Below, piece by piece: positions 46,654-53,794 of a stretch of 64,000 nucleotides of DNA. Source of the stretch: Megasphaera hutchinsoni (GTDB lineage: Bacteria > Bacillota > Negativicutes > Veillonellales > Megasphaeraceae); assembly GCF_001553405.1 (NCBI RefSeq), contig NZ_KQ960953.1, positions 61,083-125,082 on the forward strand, written 5' to 3'. The notes beneath the pieces are model-generated. The model made no database searches. It saw only the letters and a program-made list of their open reading frames with translations, and was not told the DNA's origin. The translations under genes were made by a program, and so were the position numbers. Numbering within the stretch: position 1 is the stretch's first letter; each line of letters opens with the position of its first letter.

Positions 46654-47253
46654 GTGTATATGATAGTTGGTCTGGGCAATCCAGGCAAAGAATATGAACA
46701 AACTAAACATAATGCAGGATTTATGGTTATTGATGCATTGGCAGCTCGGATGGATAATACGCGTTGGAAATGTGAAATGGAAGCATTAGTGGCAACGACC
46801 ACCTATGGTGGTGAAAAAGTATTACTGGTTAAACCGCAGACTTATATGAATGATAGTGGACGGGCTGTGCGGGCGTTGCTGCACTGGTATAAAATTGAGG
46901 CTGATCATATTTATGTAGTATATGATGATATGGATTTACCAATTGGACGCTTGCGTATTCGTAAAAATGGTAGTGCTGGGGGACATAACGGCATTAAAAG
47001 CATATTAGAACAAGGTTGTCATGACTTTATTCGCTTTCGTTTAGGTATAGGGAGACCGTTGCCCCATTGGACAGTAGTAAATCATGTCTTATCTCCTTTT
47101 CCATCAGCAACATATACGGTGTTTAAAGATGGGGTTTCCTATGCGGCAGATGCTGTGTTAGGTTGTTTGGAATTAGGAATTGACAAGGGTATGAATCGAT
47201 TTAATATAAAAAAGAAAGCCAAGGATGCGGTAGTAGAAATAAAATCGGTATGA
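46654..47253 (+). CDS. pth: Peptidyl-tRNA hydrolase (Pth)
   Basis: 199 residues; releases peptides from dropped-off peptidyl-tRNA. GLGNPGKEY-x-x-TKHNAGF with catalytic His near 22 and the YDDMDLP motif with Asp near 95 are intact. GTG start 12 bases after prs; AGGGA supports it. An ATG 6 bases later is possible. Confidence 0.95.
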   Translation: MYMIVGLGNPGKEYEQTKHNAGFMVIDALAARMDNTRWKCEMEALVATTTYGGEKVLLVKPQTYMNDSGRAVRALLHWYKIEADHIYVVYDDMDLPIGRLRIRKNGSAGGHNGIKSILEQGCHDFIRFRLGIGRPLPHWTVVNHVLSPFPSATYTVFKDGVSYAADAVLGCLELGIDKGMNRFNIKKKAKDAVVEIKSV

Positions 47254-47276
47254 CCGTATTAGTGTAATGCAGGGCA

Positions 47277-47308
47277 AATAGTCCGTAATAGTATTGCGGA
47301 CTATTTTG
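47277..47308 (+). terminator. Terminator of glmU-prs-pth
   Basis: Stem AATAGTCCG/CGGACTATT followed by TT. Confidence 0.75.
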
Positions 47309-47350
47309 TTGTCTTTGCTGATGGTAAATATGGCATAGGGGGGATGCTAT

Positions 47351-48331
47351 ATGATAGAAAAAATGTGTGATTTTCCTGAAATTTATCGCGTAGAGGTTAC
47401 ATTGCCTAATAATCCATTAAAATATTTAAATTCCTATATGATTAAGGGCAAACAGCGGCATTTAGTGATTGATACGGGATTTAATTTGCCTGAATGCCAA
47501 CGGGATTTGTGTCAAGGTATGCACGAGGTAGGGATTGAATTAGAGCGGACCGATCTTTTTTTGACACATTTACATGCGGATCACACGGGGCTGGTGCATC
47601 TTTTTTCGCAAGCGAAATGCCCTATTTATATGCATGGTGATGACTTTGACTTTTTAGTGCAGGCTCAAATTGGTACGATGTGGAAAAAAGCAGAAAATCA
47701 CTTTATGGAAGAAGGTATGCCTGAAGAAGATATAAAAGTTCAATTCTCTAATTACGCCAGAGCCTATTCACCTAAGGTCGATTTTTTAGCACATTGTGTA
47801 GGGAATGGCCAGATGCTATTATTAGCAGATGAATGGTTTCAAGTAATTCACACACCTGGACATACGAAAGGACAATGTTGTTTGTATTTACCGAAGCAGG
47901 AAATTTTGTTTACGAGTGATCATATCTTGTTTGACATTACTCCTAATATACAACAATGGGCAAATATGAAAGATGCGTTAGGAAAATATCGGCAGAGTTT
48001 GGATTTGATTAAGGATTTACCTGTATCGTTGGCATTACCAGGACATCGTCAATGGCGAAGGTCGATTAAAGAACGTGTCACGGCATTACAGTTGCATCAT
48101 GACAAGCGCTTGGAAGAAGTTTATCAGATTATTAAGATGCAAGGGGAGATAACGGCTTTTGATATTGCAGGAAGTATGCACTGGTCGATGCGGGGTATGA
48201 CGTGGGATGTATTTCCCCCTACGCAGAAATGGTTTGCTATGGGAGAAGCATTGGCACACATAGAATATTTATGTTACCGAGGGATTATCAAGCGCGAAGA
48301 AGATAAGGGAATTTACTATTATCATTTATAA
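47351..48331 (+). CDS. MBL-fold metallohydrolase
   Basis: 326 residues. Zinc motif HLHADHTG near 78, second His in TPGHTKGQC near 175, third in LPGHRQW near 236, followed by a winged-helix-like C-terminal domain often found in this subgroup. Could be a hydroxyacylglutathione-hydrolase-like or lactonase-like enzyme; substrate unknown. AGGGGGG ribosome site. Confidence 0.85.
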   Translation: MIEKMCDFPEIYRVEVTLPNNPLKYLNSYMIKGKQRHLVIDTGFNLPECQRDLCQGMHEVGIELERTDLFLTHLHADHTGLVHLFSQAKCPIYMHGDDFDFLVQAQIGTMWKKAENHFMEEGMPEEDIKVQFSNYARAYSPKVDFLAHCVGNGQMLLLADEWFQVIHTPGHTKGQCCLYLPKQEILFTSDHILFDITPNIQQWANMKDALGKYRQSLDLIKDLPVSLALPGHRQWRRSIKERVTALQLHHDKRLEEVYQIIKMQGEITAFDIAGSMHWSMRGMTWDVFPPTQKWFAMGEALAHIEYLCYRGIIKREEDKGIYYYHL

Positions 48332-48393
48332 GAATATTGCTATTTTCCCAAGTAGTTACGCCATTCTATAAAAATTTGTCAAAAATACAATCT

Positions 48394-48428
48394 AAAAAAA
48401 TAACGCCGAATGTAACGGCGTCTTTTTT
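48394..48428. terminator. Terminator at the left edge of the accessory island
   Basis: Stem AACGCCG/CGGCGT with A-run and T-run on both sides, between the MBL gene and the integrase remnant. Confidence 0.75.
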
Positions 48429-48750
48429 ATCCCAAAATTTCATTCAGTTTGATAACGGCATTTTTACGTATTTCCTCACTATAATGAATATACATCTTTT
48501 CTACCGTAGCAATTGTATCTTCGAGTAAGCTTGCGATCGTTTTTAAATCAACCTCACGAGTTAATAAGTTAGTCACATAGGTATGTCTAAAATCGTGAGG
48601 AATATGACACGGATAAAATTTTTTTATTTTACTAAATTCCACCTTTATATGGGTATAATGATAGTGTAGTAGCTCCTTTGATATAGCTTTAGAAATATAG
48701 TGGGGTTGGGGAGATTCGTGGAAGCGGTACCATGAAAAGAAAGAACACAA
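48427..48750 (-). pseudogene. Tyrosine recombinase/integrase, C-terminal remnant
   Basis: Only about the last 90 residues of a phage-type integrase remain. The HDFRHT box (His and Arg of the active site) and a C-terminal MYIHYS region with the likely Tyr nucleophile are visible. The GH motif between them is changed (LEDTIAT where LGHSSIAT is usual). The N-terminal arm-binding and core domains, and the first catalytic Arg, are gone. It marks the left side of the island. Confidence 0.75.
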
Positions 48751-48753
48751 AAA

Positions 48754-48809
48754 GAAAGAACGTTTTCAAGCTAAGTGGGAGTAAGTACAAAGCAAGAAAA
48801 CGTTCTTTC
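48754..48809. repeat. 14-bp inverted repeat next to the integrase remnant
   Basis: GAAAGAACGTTTTC at 48754-48767 and GAAAACGTTCTTTC at 48796-48809, perfect inverted copies separated by 28 bases. No T-run follows, so it is not a typical terminator. Could be a recombinase arm site, a relic of an element end, or an mRNA hairpin. Confidence 0.7.
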
Positions 48810-48874
48810 AGGTAGTTTTGAAAATGGGTAAGGCTTATAGGCCTTATTTTCGAACTATATTTATTATAATTGAT

Positions 48875-49027
48875 ATGAAGAAAATAATCAAGCGTATCGG
48901 GAAAGATTTTTTAAGTATTGTTGTATTATGGATAACAAGTTTAGCTGCTAATGGGCATATAAATACCTTGACTATTATAACCGGCATAGGTGTTATTGGC
49001 TATCTTGCATACAAGGTAGGTATTTAA
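48875..49027 (+). CDS. Small putative membrane protein
   Basis: About 50 residues with a basic start (MKKIIKRIGKD) and two hydrophobic stretches. No ribosome site is obvious and no family is recognised. It overlaps, in another frame, the open upstream extension of the papain-like toxin domain. Weakly supported; it may be a fragment of a toxin carrier or just an open frame. Confidence 0.3.
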   Translation: MKKIIKRIGKDFLSIVVLWITSLAANGHINTLTIITGIGVIGYLAYKVGI

Positions 49028-49058
49028 AGAGCAGACAAAAGCGGCTAAAAATGATAGG

Positions 49059-49739
49059 ATGGAAGAGAAGAAAGAAAAAAGCATTAATTATAAATATTTA
49101 GAAGAAACATGCAAATTAAATAATGTTAAGTATAAACAAGTAAAAGAATTAAAAAAATCTTTAAGTACTGAAGAAATTGTCAAAAGATTAGGTGGGGGAG
49201 ATAATACAGCAGGTTCTTGTTCTTCGCTTGCTTTGGCTTATATAGGAAATCGTGGCGGATTTGACGTATTGGATTTTAGAGGCGGTAACAGCAGAAAAGT
49301 TTTTGCTTCAAAATTGAATATTGCAAGATTAGATAAACTAAAAGATGTTATAAGTTTTGAAGAAAGAAACACAAACGATTTTAGTGCTTTAAAAAATTTG
49401 ATAAAAAACGTAAAAAAAGGTAAAGAATATTATTTAGCTACAGGTGGACATGCTGCAATTATAAAAGAAATAGATAAAGGGTTGGAGTATCTGGAATTAC
49501 AATCACCGGAGACGCAAGGATATCCAATGAACGGGTTTACACCTTTTCGGAAAGCAACATTAAAGGATAGGTTTGGTTGTCAAAAATCACATACTTTTTG
49601 TGGACAGAAGATTGAACCTCTTAATATTCTTATAGATGGTGAAAGCTTATCGAAAACCAAAGAGTTTAAAAAACTGATGGGATATATTAATACAGATAAG
49701 GATGCACAAATGAAAGGGGATAAAGGCGATGTCAAATGA
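49059..49739 (+). CDS. Papain-like toxin domain (glutamine deamidase type), carrierless
   Basis: 226 residues matching the papain-fold toxin domain found at the C-terminus of polymorphic toxins: GGGDNTAGSCSSLALAYIGN with candidate nucleophile Cys54, ATGGHAAII with His131, and the YLELQSP third-residue region at about 145-150. The frame is open for 39 bases upstream of the ATG and the ATG lacks a good ribosome site, so it reads as the cut-off tail of a larger protein. It overlaps its likely immunity gene by 11 bases. No secretion signal or delivery module. Confidence 0.65.
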   Translation: MEEKKEKSINYKYLEETCKLNNVKYKQVKELKKSLSTEEIVKRLGGGDNTAGSCSSLALAYIGNRGGFDVLDFRGGNSRKVFASKLNIARLDKLKDVISFEERNTNDFSALKNLIKNVKKGKEYYLATGGHAAIIKEIDKGLEYLELQSPETQGYPMNGFTPFRKATLKDRFGCQKSHTFCGQKIEPLNILIDGESLSKTKEFKKLMGYINTDKDAQMKGDKGDVK

Positions 49740-49998
49740 AGAGTTTTATGAAGACGAAGAATATATATATGCAGTTTGTAAAAATCCTCAATATGAAGAT
49801 TTTTATAGAAAGAAAAATTCTACGATTTGGCACACTTCAAAGATAGATGCAATTGGAGAAGTTAACATTAGTTTCGATAAAAAAAAGATATATAACTTGT
49901 TTAAAGATTATCCGTATAACATGACCAAAGAAGAAATTGAGATACTCAAAAAGGAAGAACCATATTGGGTGAATTTTTTTTCGTGGAGAGTCAAATAA
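49729..49998 (+). CDS. Putative immunity protein (DUF7675-like)
   Basis: 89 residues, acidic. The block ending FDKKKIYNLFKDYPYNMT-x-EEIEIL and EPYWVNFF resembles a family that pairs with toxin tails. Starts inside the 3' end of the toxin gene (11-base overlap), an arrangement typical of toxin-immunity pairs where the antidote must be co-made. Family name is from memory of the motif. Confidence 0.55.
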   Translation: MSNEEFYEDEEYIYAVCKNPQYEDFYRKKNSTIWHTSKIDAIGEVNISFDKKKIYNLFKDYPYNMTKEEIEILKKEEPYWVNFFSWRVK

Positions 49999-50025
49999 AC
50001 CGCTTACAAAAGTAGGCGGTTTTTT
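49997..50025 (+). terminator. Terminator of cassette 1
   Basis: Stem AACCGC/GCGGTT extended by TAC/GTA, followed by TTTTT, just after the immunity gene. Confidence 0.75.
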
Positions 50026-50050
50026 AGATAAGCAAAGCAAGGACGTAGGC

Positions 50051-50506
50051 GTGCAGGGCGCGAAAGCATGGGAAGCGGGACGACCGTGGCAAGATGTTTT
50101 GTGGAATTACAGTCCTACTGTGATGAAGAGCAGGATTGTGATAAAAGAATTTCAAGAGCCTAAAAAATTGATTATACCTGAAGTGAAATTGTTGAATTAT
50201 TGCCTTAATAAAGAGGATAAAATAGGTAAAGCTAAAGCGATTGCATTTGAAAAATATTTGGGATATACTAGAGAAAATCAAAAAGAACTCGATAATTTAA
50301 TTAGAGAAAATATTTTGAAAGCTAAAATTAAAGAACGCCCAGCGGATAAATATGGAAGAACATTTAGTGCTGAATTTTATGTATCGTTTTTAGAGAAAAA
50401 TAAAATCTTTATGGTTACAGGATGGAAACTGGGTGCAGATGATAAATTTCCACGATTGACATCGGCTTATGTAAAGCCTGAAAAAAGGGGGAAAAATGAA
50501 GATTAA
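50051..50506 (+). CDS. DUF6883-type toxin domain, carrierless
   Basis: 151 residues by the GTG frame. The body from about residue 35 matches DUF6883: LLNYCLNKEDKIGKAKAIAFEKYLGY, then a C-terminal VTGWKLG and LTSAYV. This domain is found at the ends of polymorphic toxins; its chemistry is not established. The first 20 residues come from a visibly GC-rich stretch (about 50041-50095) unlike the AT-rich rest, and the frame is open further upstream without a start or ribosome site, so it is likely a displaced toxin tail. Overlaps the next gene by 11 bases. Confidence 0.6.
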   Translation: MQGAKAWEAGRPWQDVLWNYSPTVMKSRIVIKEFQEPKKLIIPEVKLLNYCLNKEDKIGKAKAIAFEKYLGYTRENQKELDNLIRENILKAKIKERPADKYGRTFSAEFYVSFLEKNKIFMVTGWKLGADDKFPRLTSAYVKPEKRGKNED

Positions 50507-50669
50507 AGAATTAGATTGTGTAAAACTAAAAAATGGAAAAGAAGTTGTTATTCTTGAAAGTTCAATTCCAGGGTATTATTTGGTAGAAGATAGCAATGTG
50601 GAAGAAGTTGGAACCTTTTCGTATACAATAAAAGAAAGTGACATAGAGAGAGTTACATACATATCATGA
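50496..50669 (+). CDS. DUF4926-like immunity protein
   Basis: 57 residues starting MKIKELDCVKLKNGKE and ending in an ESDIERV strand, the pattern of DUF4926, a small SH3-like family that accompanies DUF6883. AGGGGG precedes the ATG by 5 bases. Begins inside the toxin gene by 11 bases, exactly as in cassette 1. Probable antidote. Confidence 0.6.
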   Translation: MKIKELDCVKLKNGKEVVILESSIPGYYLVEDSNVEEVGTFSYTIKESDIERVTYIS

Positions 50670-50929
50670 GGGTATATTAAAAGTGGGTTAGATAAAATAA
50701 ATCCTTATAACGGTATAAATACGATAGTAAGAATACCTACAGGTGAAGAAATAGAAATACAGTATCATACGCCTGAAAGCCTAGAAACAAAAGAACAGCA
50801 ACATAAAATATACGAAGCACAAAGAGAATTAAGCCCGTTTTCAATAGAATATATTGAATTAAAGTATAAATGTTTGATATTGCAAAAGATTTAGAGCCCC
50901 CTAAAAATATCGAAAATATAGAGGAGTGA
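50670..50929 (+). pseudogene. RelA/SpoT-like toxin tail, truncated and frameshifted
   Basis: Right after the DUF4926 stop, in the same frame, 75 codons run to a TAG at 50892. They contain PYNGINTIVRIPTGEEIEIQ, then YHTPES and HKIYEAQR, which resemble the end of the (p)ppGpp synthetase fold (Y-x-G-x-H/N, EIQ, R/H-T, H-x-x-Y). Adding one base at the A-run near 50868 restores a frame ending LEPPKNIENIEE and TGA at 50927, next to the immunity gene. The N-terminal catalytic half is absent, so it should be inactive. Confidence 0.6.
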
Positions 50930-50933
50930 CTTT

Positions 50934-51161
50934 ATGAGAGTTAGTTATGTAATCTTAACAAATAAACAAGATTATGGAAAGGTAATAAAGCGAATAATAA
51001 AAGACGGGCAGGAATATACAGATGATTATATTTATAACGATGGAGAATGGGAACTTACAGGATGTATGCTGGCTTATACATGGTTTGAGAGTCCCTTATA
51101 TGAAATGTATGAAGAAATAACTGAAGAAGAAGCAATGAAGCGTATAGCAGAAATGAAATAA
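50934..51161 (+). CDS. Putative immunity protein of cassette 3
   Basis: 75 residues, acidic, with aromatic-rich WELTGCMLAYTWFESPLYEMYEE and a final EEEAMKRI helix. No firm family. It follows the RelA/SpoT-like remnant by 4 bases with a strong GAGGAG site and remains intact, as expected for an antidote kept after loss of its toxin. Confidence 0.5.
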   Translation: MRVSYVILTNKQDYGKVIKRIIKDGQEYTDDYIYNDGEWELTGCMLAYTWFESPLYEMYEEITEEEAMKRIAEMK

Positions 51162-51192
51162 AACCACTACGAAAATAGAGTAGTGGTTTTTT
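51161..51192 (+). terminator. Terminator of cassette 3
   Basis: Stem AACCACTAC/GTAGTGGTT then TTTT; same style and same place as the terminator of cassette 1. Confidence 0.8.
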
Positions 51193-51295
51193 AGTGGAGC
51201 GGAGATGGCGAAGCGTATCATTTTGGAGTAGTATGAGTTTGGTCTTTGGTGGACACTTGTTGAAGTCTTGGTGGAGACTTTCTAAATTTTGTGTA

Positions 51296-51421
51296 CAGAC
51301 GGATCCGCGTGAGATATTTTAGGAAAGCGTAGGATAAATAGGGGAAACCACGGGATAACATAACGCGATTCCATGATAAAATAGGCCGATTCCGTGACAA
51401 AATGACTGGAAAACGTGACAA
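51296..51421. repeat. Degenerate 21-bp tandem repeat, six units
   Basis: Units begin at 51296, 51317, 51338, 51359, 51380 and 51401; five end in GATAA or GACAA and share a C-G-T-G-A-type core. On the minus strand the period of 21 keeps one frame with heptapeptides of the form LSR-x-x-P-I. Just left of it, at about 51240-51285, a second short repeat TGGTGGACACTT/TGGTGGAGACTT occurs. The 300-base stretch 51193-51502 has no convincing gene otherwise. Confidence 0.8.
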
Positions 51422-51433
51422 AGCGGCTGTAAT

Positions 51434-51476
51434 ATAAAAAAACAAGGGCTGTATACATACAGCCCTTGTTTTTTGT
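51434..51476. terminator. Terminator downstream of cstA
   Basis: Palindrome ACAAGGGCTGTA/TACAGCCCTTGT with A-run and T-run; serves cstA on the minus strand. Confidence 0.85.
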
Positions 51477-51502
51477 TTAGCTAGACTCGGTTATACTTGT
51501 GA

Positions 51503-53392
51503 TTAGTCTATATTTAAGGTTAGTTCTTTGAAACGTCTTGCTTTTTTCGCTTCTTCTGTATCTTGAGCTAGTAATTCTTTTAAGAGTTTTAATTCGCTTT
51601 CTTCTTCCGTTTTAGTGGTAGCGTAACTTGCAGGAACTGTTTTGCTTAAATAGAAACATTTTTTGATAGAAGCAATGCTTACGATAATAACTAATATTGC
51701 CATAATAGCAGATACGGCAAAGAGGAGATATTCTCCTTTTGGAAGATAGATGTTAAACATATTTAAGCAATCTGCCCAGAAGATAACGACTGTTAAGAAT
51801 GCCCAAGGAAGTGCAGTTACCCAAACGTAGCGGGCTTTTCCTAAACTGCAAATGACAACAGAAGAAATAGATAGGGTAATAATAGCTAATAATTGATTGG
51901 AAACACCAAAAATAGGCCAAATGGTTGAGAGGTTTCCTTGTAAAACAATATATCCCCATGCACCAGAGATGAGAGCCGATGCGATGACGCTTCCGGTAGT
52001 CCAATTTGTATCGCCAAATTTTGGCCAAACACGACCGATTAATTCTTGTACCATATATCTGCCTACACGTGTACCCGCATCAATAATTGTCATGATGAAG
52101 AGTGCTTCAAACATGATACAGAAGTGATACCAATAATTCATTAAGTGTTCAAGACCAGGAATCCGCGAGAAAATATGTGCCATTCCTACTGCTAAGGATA
52201 CGGCACCACCAGGACGATGGGCGACATTTTCTCCAACCATAGCGGATAATTGAGGTAAGTCAACGACATTTAATCCTAAGACTGAGAAATTAGCTGCGGT
52301 AGAGTTAATTGCAAAATAGTCATTAGGAACTAACGAACAGGCTGCAATTAATGCCATCATACCAACAAAGGATTCCGTTAACATGGCACCATAGCCTACG
52401 GGTAAAATAGAACGTTCATTCATCAACATTTTAGGGGTAGTTCCCGTTGAAATCATGCAATGGAATCCAGATACGGCCCCACATGCAATGGTGATAAAAA
52501 TATATGGTAATACGGGACCTGTAATAACGGGACCACCACCTGCAATAAATTGTGTGATTGCGGGCATTTGAATGGCAGGGCCAACAACGATGATGCCAAG
52601 AGCTAATGCACCGATAGTACCGATTTTCATATAAGTTGATAAATAGTCGCGAGGAGCTAATAATAACCATACGGGTAAAGCGGCAGCAATAAATCCATAA
52701 ATGATCAATGCAACGCCGATTCCGTGAGCACTAATTGTGAAAATAGGAGCCAATACAGGTGAAGCAGCAACATAGGGACCAGTCACAACAGCTAATAATG
52801 TTAAGGCAACGCCAATGATAGTCGCTTCTTGAATTTTTCCGGGGCGAAGAAATTGTAAATATATACCGATAAAAATAGCAATTGGAATGGTCATTCCGAT
52901 AGTAAAGGTTCCCCAAGGACTATCATGCAATGCATTGACGATAACTACAGCCATTCCGGCCATAGCTAAGACATTTAGAAATAGCACAGCAAATGAAGTA
53001 GCAAGACCCACTTGATTGCCTAGTTGTGCTTTTGCTATTTCGGCAATAGATTTTCCATCATACCGCATGGAACAGAATAAAATAACCATGTCATGTACGG
53101 CACCAGCTAATACACCGCCAATAAGGATCCATAAAGCACCTGGTAGATAACCGAATTGGGCCGCGATAACTGGACCGACGAGAGGACCAGCACCAGCAAT
53201 TGCCGCAAAATGATGCCCGAATACGACGTATTTGTTAGTGGGAACATAGTCGTGACCATCCTCAAAACGAAAGGCGGGCGTGACTTTGTATTGATTGACC
53301 GTTAGAACTTTAGCGGCGATAAAAGCACCATAAAAACGGTATCCCAATACGAGTACTAAGGCTGAAATAATAACAAGATATAACCCGTTCAT
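51503..53392 (-). CDS. cstA: Carbon starvation protein A, peptide/pyruvate transporter (CstA)
   Basis: 629 residues, about 15-16 membrane helices, with the family N-terminus (GPLVGPVIAAQFGYLPGALWIL) and the central HCMISTGTTPKM motif. CstA proteins import peptides or pyruvate. The cytosolic C-terminal tail of about 60 residues is acidic and helical. AGGAGGT ribosome site. A transcript of its own. Confidence 0.93.
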   Translation of the reverse strand: MNGLYLVIISALVLVLGYRFYGAFIAAKVLTVNQYKVTPAFRFEDGHDYVPTNKYVVFGHHFAAIAGAGPLVGPVIAAQFGYLPGALWILIGGVLAGAVHDMVILFCSMRYDGKSIAEIAKAQLGNQVGLATSFAVLFLNVLAMAGMAVVIVNALHDSPWGTFTIGMTIPIAIFIGIYLQFLRPGKIQEATIIGVALTLLAVVTGPYVAASPVLAPIFTISAHGIGVALIIYGFIAAALPVWLLLAPRDYLSTYMKIGTIGALALGIIVVGPAIQMPAITQFIAGGGPVITGPVLPYIFITIACGAVSGFHCMISTGTTPKMLMNERSILPVGYGAMLTESFVGMMALIAACSLVPNDYFAINSTAANFSVLGLNVVDLPQLSAMVGENVAHRPGGAVSLAVGMAHIFSRIPGLEHLMNYWYHFCIMFEALFIMTIIDAGTRVGRYMVQELIGRVWPKFGDTNWTTGSVIASALISGAWGYIVLQGNLSTIWPIFGVSNQLLAIITLSISSVVICSLGKARYVWVTALPWAFLTVVIFWADCLNMFNIYLPKGEYLLFAVSAIMAILVIIVSIASIKKCFYLSKTVPASYATTKTEEESELKLLKELLAQDTEEAKKARRFKELTLNID

Positions 53393-53479
53393 AAAAAAGA
53401 CCTCCTTTTATAATAAATGAAAATATATTTTGCATGCATATTAATAATAAATATCAAAATATACTTTCTTATCATACAT

Positions 53480-53508
53480 ATTATAGGGTAAAAACATACT
53501 TGTATCAA
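53480..53508 (-). promoter_or_regulatory. cstA promoter
   Basis: On the minus strand: -35 TTGATA, 17-base spacer, -10 TATAAT; leader about 80 bases. Confidence 0.75.
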
Positions 53509-53794
53509 TGAAATAATAATTTAAAATAAACATATGATATGACGGATTTTGCATAACCGACGGATATATTATGACTTATTACCATTTTGCACTTAATTTG
53601 AAAAAATAAAATACGTTTAGGAAATATAAAAAACGATATAAATAAAAGTATATATATACTTTTTCTTAGAACTGTCATAGTATTTATGTACATGTTAAAA
53701 ATGTATACAATATACGAGTAAAAAAATATAATTCAGGAATTTCCTTTGTGTTATAATAAAAGCATTGATTAGGAATTACTTGAGGGGGCTTAAT
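53509..53794. other. Divergent intergenic region cstA / CobT-like gene
   Basis: Very AT-rich and without a gene. It holds a 20-bp palindrome centred on GTATATATATAC (53644-53663) and a direct repeat GACGGAT spaced by 12 bases near 53540-53565. Either could bind a regulator; no riboswitch was recognised. Confidence 0.4.

Noticed and set aside
48337..48528. 63-codon plus-strand frame after the MBL hydrolase gene
   Set aside because: Runs through the terminator hairpin and antisense to the integrase remnant; no ribosome site or family likeness.
51296..51421. Possible CRISPR array
   Set aside because: Units are contiguous with no unique spacers, 21 bp long and degenerate, and no cas genes are present.
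51218..51445. Minus-strand open frame of 75 codons over the 21-bp repeat as a gene
   Set aside because: No ribosome site, composed mostly of degenerate repeats, and ends in unrelated sequence; kept only as a repeat.
53393..53794. Cobalamin riboswitch before the CobT-like gene
   Set aside because: The region is AT-rich and lacks the conserved B12-box.
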